NCBI RefSeq assembly: GCF_000316115.1
Contig: NZ_JH993797.1
Span: 6,731,961-6,795,960 of the forward strand
From: Leptolyngbya sp. PCC 7375
GTDB taxonomy: Bacteria > Cyanobacteriota > Cyanobacteriia > Phormidesmidales > Phormidesmidaceae
Length of the DNA stretch: 64,000 nt
Direction of reading: 5' to 3'
Under the pieces are notes generated by a model. It did no database searches, was not told the origin of the DNA, and saw only the letters and a program-made list of their open reading frames with translations. This document shows, in pieces, positions 61,533-64,000 of the stretch; the stretch's first letter is position 1, and every line of letters begins with the position of its first letter. The position numbers and the translations under genes are program-made.

Positions 61533-62582
61533 ATGGTTACGACAGAACGACGAGCGTCCAAACCAACAGCTAATGATGGCTACATCACCTGTGTCGCGGG
61601 GGATTATGGCAACACAAATGTAAAATTTGCCATTGCCGGACATGAGCAAGTTCACAAATTCCCAAGTTTCATTTACGAGGTGGATCCCGATACGGTGATT
61701 TTGGAGGACATCTATGAATGCTTAGATGACTCCTCCGCGTTAGTTGAATATAACGGCGAGATTTTCCTTATTGGCGCATTAGCCGCTATGTATGGGGGTG
61801 ACCCAATCTACAAGCGGGGTAAAGCTCGCTCAATGGTCCCGATGTTCATGGCTACCTTGAGAGGGATTGAAGCTATTTCCTCGTGCCCCGTTATTGAGAG
61901 ATTGAATATTCTGGTGCCTGACGCCTTACCCCGAGCGATAGAAAGTACCTGGCAAGTAGTCGCTGATGAGATTGAATCCATCACAGAATTCAGTGTGAAT
62001 GGCGCGTTAATTCGCCCTCAAATTAGAAAGGTGAAATTTATTTCTGAGGGTGTTCCGGCATTTCGCCTCTGTAAAGAGCAAGGCCTGTTTAGCGATTACG
62101 CGAATACTCCAGGTATTAGCGAATTTGGGATTTTAGACATCGGTGGTGGAGATACCACCCTGAAGATTTTTGATTACCGTACTGGTCAAATTGATTGGAA
62201 TCGTGCAATTACCCTAGACCGTTTGGGTGTAGCTGCATTGGCACAAAGCATTGCCCATAGGATTAAAGCCGCATGGGGACTGCTTGGCACCCCCGACACC
62301 ACTGATATTCTGCGGGGTCTGTCCATCCAGCACTATGTATATGGCAATGAGTCTTACGAAGATATTTATCTTAAGTGTCGGGAGAAGTGGGCAGAAGCGA
62401 TCTGTAAAGAGCTTATTCCAAGCATAGGTGAATCACTGGGAACGGTTGCCATTGTTGGAGGTGGAGCATACCACGCTGAAGACTTTGAAACGTATACCAA
62501 CAGCCGATTCTTCATAGCAAGTGAGGACCTAACTGAGGTTGACCCTCAAAAGATTAATGCGATCGCACTAACTGAAATGTAA
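61533..62582 (+). CDS. ParM-like actin ATPase (plasmid segregation)
   Basis: 349 residues from the ATG at 61533 (MVTTERRASKPTANDGYITC); the frame extends upstream to 61446 through the repeats, which is less likely. Actin-fold motifs: GDYGNTNVK (phosphate 1, about 24), DIGGGDTT (phosphate 2, about 203), and VGGGAYHAED (adenosine, about 309). ParM filaments push replicated plasmids apart. Presence here supports an autonomous or plasmid-like state. A HIP1 octamer lies near its 3' end. Confidence 0.85.
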   Translation: MVTTERRASKPTANDGYITCVAGDYGNTNVKFAIAGHEQVHKFPSFIYEVDPDTVILEDIYECLDDSSALVEYNGEIFLIGALAAMYGGDPIYKRGKARSMVPMFMATLRGIEAISSCPVIERLNILVPDALPRAIESTWQVVADEIESITEFSVNGALIRPQIRKVKFISEGVPAFRLCKEQGLFSDYANTPGISEFGILDIGGGDTTLKIFDYRTGQIDWNRAITLDRLGVAALAQSIAHRIKAAWGLLGTPDTTDILRGLSIQHYVYGNESYEDIYLKCREKWAEAICKELIPSIGESLGTVAIVGGGAYHAEDFETYTNSRFFIASEDLTEVDPQKINAIALTEM

Positions 62583-62595
62583 AGGAGTTGAATCA

Positions 62596-62943
62596 ATGAC
62601 AGTGCATCAGATCGCATTCAGACTTAATGATGAGAATCCATATGAAGCGAGTGTTTTAGAACTGCTGAGTCAATATCCTCACGAAAATCATCACCAAACT
62701 GCTAAAGCAATTGTGTGTGTATACGTGAAACAAGGTTTTGAACACCCCACGGTTAACCCCTTTATTGGGCAAAACTATTACATACAGTCACCAGCCGTTA
62801 GAACTGAACCAATACCCACACCACAGCCCGTATCCCCTATCTCTCCAATGGTCGAAGAGAGTTATATGGATACTCCATCAGAACCTATGACTACTGAAGG
62901 GATAGGGGCTATTGAGCCAATCTCATTTAATTTCGGAAATTAG
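62596..62943 (+). CDS. Small proline-rich protein behind parM, possible ParR-like adaptor
   Basis: 115 residues, 13 bases after parM with GGAGTTG as ribosome-binding site. The first ~45 residues (VHQIAFRLNDENPYEASVLE) could form a ribbon-helix-helix-like start. The second half is Pro/Glu/Thr-rich and disordered. In par operons the second gene encodes the centromere-binding adaptor, which suggests this role; the sequence alone does not prove it. Confidence 0.5.
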   Translation: MTVHQIAFRLNDENPYEASVLELLSQYPHENHHQTAKAIVCVYVKQGFEHPTVNPFIGQNYYIQSPAVRTEPIPTPQPVSPISPMVEESYMDTPSEPMTTEGIGAIEPISFNFGN

Positions 62944-62945
62944 CT

Positions 62946-63392
62946 ATGAATTTAATTACCAGTAACCCTGACTTTGATCTATTAGAAATAAACCTGTCAA
63001 ACTCATTTGGGGGATATGTTGCGACTAAACTCCATGTCGATAGGTTTCTCAACATGGATAATCCTGCAATTAATAGTGACCCACTATTCACCTATCAGAT
63101 CGCAAAACAATCCTTTGAGTTGTTTGACCCGAAAGATTGCGATCAGGTGAATTTACTCCAGGTCAATACGCTAGCTGAATCTTTGGTTATCCAAGCTGTC
63201 TATCAAAGTTTGCCTGATGCTAAACGCACTAGAAAAAATCTCGATGCGCTTGGTCAGTGCTGCTATTACAAACCGGGTGATTTTGCGAACATCGCTATGC
63301 GGCACAATTCACCGATGGTGGTGGTCCCCATTCAAGACTTATTTCTTCGGATGAATAGTTCCTCTACAGACCTATGGGAGCATTTACTATGA
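62946..63392 (+). CDS. Unknown protein with a DFA-x-IA-x-RHN motif (1)
   Basis: 148 residues. VYQSLPDAKRTRKNLDALGQ and YYKPGDFANIAMRHNSPMVV share spacing and residues with the next gene's protein. Starts 2 bases after the previous stop and overlaps the next ATG as ATGA. No membrane segment. I do not recognise the family. Confidence 0.6.
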   Translation: MNLITSNPDFDLLEINLSNSFGGYVATKLHVDRFLNMDNPAINSDPLFTYQIAKQSFELFDPKDCDQVNLLQVNTLAESLVIQAVYQSLPDAKRTRKNLDALGQCCYYKPGDFANIAMRHNSPMVVVPIQDLFLRMNSSSTDLWEHLL

Positions 63393-63907
63393 CTGACGAC
63401 TATCCAGTATTAGATAGTCGGGTCATTGGGGAAACTCAAATTATTGACCCGACTCAACCGGGGCAGTTAGCAATCGTTCCTCCTGAATCTCAGGTGGACA
63501 TTGTTCATGGGGTATTCCAAAACCTGCCCGCACGTAAACAAACAGATGAAGCAATCCAAGCCTTGTTTATGTGTCTGGTTCAGGCCCCAAATGACTTCGC
63601 TGATATTGCACGACGGCATAACGTCGGATCAATTCCTATCACAGTGAATCGACAAGTTTATAACCAACAACAGTATCACCAGGATACCTATGACCAGGGG
63701 CACTATTATCAACCACAGTTTTCACCAACTGTTGCACCTAATTTCAGCCCCACGATTGAGGTAAAACCCTATATCAATATCGATACGAACGCGTTAGCGA
63801 CATCGCGATCGTATCAAGACAATTCAGGTGGGGATAATCGCTTTTGGCAAATCGTATTTATAGGGATATTCGGACTCGCGTTTATCTCATTACTAGGAGG
63901 TGATTAA
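63389..63907 (+). CDS. Unknown protein with the same motif and a C-terminal membrane anchor (2)
   Basis: 172 residues from the ATG at 63389 (overlap ATGA with the previous stop; 63374 is an alternative start). VFQNLPARKQTDEAIQALFM and APNDFADIARRHNVGSIPI repeat the motif of the 62946 protein. A Tyr/Gln/His-rich linker (about 93-118) and a C-terminal hydrophobic segment (WQIVFIGIFGLAFISLLGG) follow. The membrane-anchored and soluble versions may form a pair. Confidence 0.6.
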   Translation: MTDDYPVLDSRVIGETQIIDPTQPGQLAIVPPESQVDIVHGVFQNLPARKQTDEAIQALFMCLVQAPNDFADIARRHNVGSIPITVNRQVYNQQQYHQDTYDQGHYYQPQFSPTVAPNFSPTIEVKPYINIDTNALATSRSYQDNSGGDNRFWQIVFIGIFGLAFISLLGGD

Positions 63908-63909
63908 CC

Positions 63910-64000
63910 ATGGGTACGTTGATTTGGGCGTTTGGGATTTCCACAATACTTGTCTTTGGCGTGTCGGCCAATGACAGGATGGAGCAGGGGTTACCCGTTC
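63910..64000 (+). CDS. Membrane protein, N-terminus only
   Basis: Starts MGTLIWAFGISTILVFGVSA with a hydrophobic first segment (signal or membrane anchor), 3 bases after the previous stop and cut by the window edge. It continues the ParM/RHN gene series. Confidence 0.5.
   Translation, partial: MGTLIWAFGISTILVFGVSANDRMEQGLPV

Overview
The window looks like DNA from an IS-rich cyanobacterium. HIP1 octamers (GCGATCGC) are present, for example near 21405, 34518, 42273 and 62562. Many small proteins resemble cyanobacterial families, and the dense nested insertion sequences recall Acaryochloris-like genomes; the genus is inference. There are two halves: an insertion-riddled, chromosome-like stretch (1-34.8 kb), and a compact, phage- or plasmid-like replication element (about 34.9-64 kb) that starts with a tyrosine integrase beside a tRNA-Val gene and continues past the right edge.

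1-34.8 kb. A ligase-associated DNA-repair set (the metallophosphoesterase PdeM and its Lhr-like DEXH helicase) is recognisable, but the helicase gene is cut into three pieces over 12 kb. An IS21-type insertion (4207-9882, 5-bp target duplication) and an IS4-type insertion (10361-14240, 9-bp duplication) interrupt it, and each carries or appears to carry a further element. Removing them with one target copy each restores exactly 2424 nt (807 codons plus stop). To the right, an IS701-type transposase gene is interrupted by an ISKra4-type element and cut off by a perfect 68-bp inverted repeat that encloses an ISL3 element. A second, inverted ISKra4 copy lies at 21619-23313. Next come an integrase broken by a 171-bp MITE-like insertion, a SWIM zinc-finger gene split by another IS, three genes that may be functionally linked to it, a DUF6399-type IS lying in a likely terminator, a DUF1186-like gene and a MazEF-type toxin-antitoxin pair.

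34.9-64 kb. Mobile-element debris stops and genes become tightly packed, often with ATGA or TAATG overlaps. A leftward operon (41100 to 36032) encodes a zinc-ribbon protein, Dam methylase, a deoxyribosyltransferase-like protein, ThyX, a dNMP kinase and several small proteins. A rightward operon encodes a RepB-type primase/DUF3987 protein, a DUF2800 nuclease, a DUF2815 single-strand binding protein, an SF1 helicase, a family B DNA polymerase, a VRR-NUC nuclease, an SNF2 helicase and a second SF2 helicase. The right edge has a ParM-like actin with a small downstream partner, two related proteins sharing a DFA-x-IA-x-RHN motif, and the start of another membrane protein. No capsid, terminase or tail gene is visible, so an integrative plasmid, phage-plasmid or satellite fits better than an ordinary prophage.

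Regulatory and structural signals in the element include a recurring AACTTATAAGTT-like palindrome upstream of replication genes, a second motif (TTAGCTAATTAGTTAG) in front of two genes, a repeated TAGGAATTATT leader on four leftward genes, a roughly 720-bp noncoding stretch with a perfect 24-bp inverted repeat (candidate origin), and two places where the 3' end of a gene is duplicated on either side of small accessory ORFs. The last pattern is the most suggestive of an undescribed gene-insertion process.
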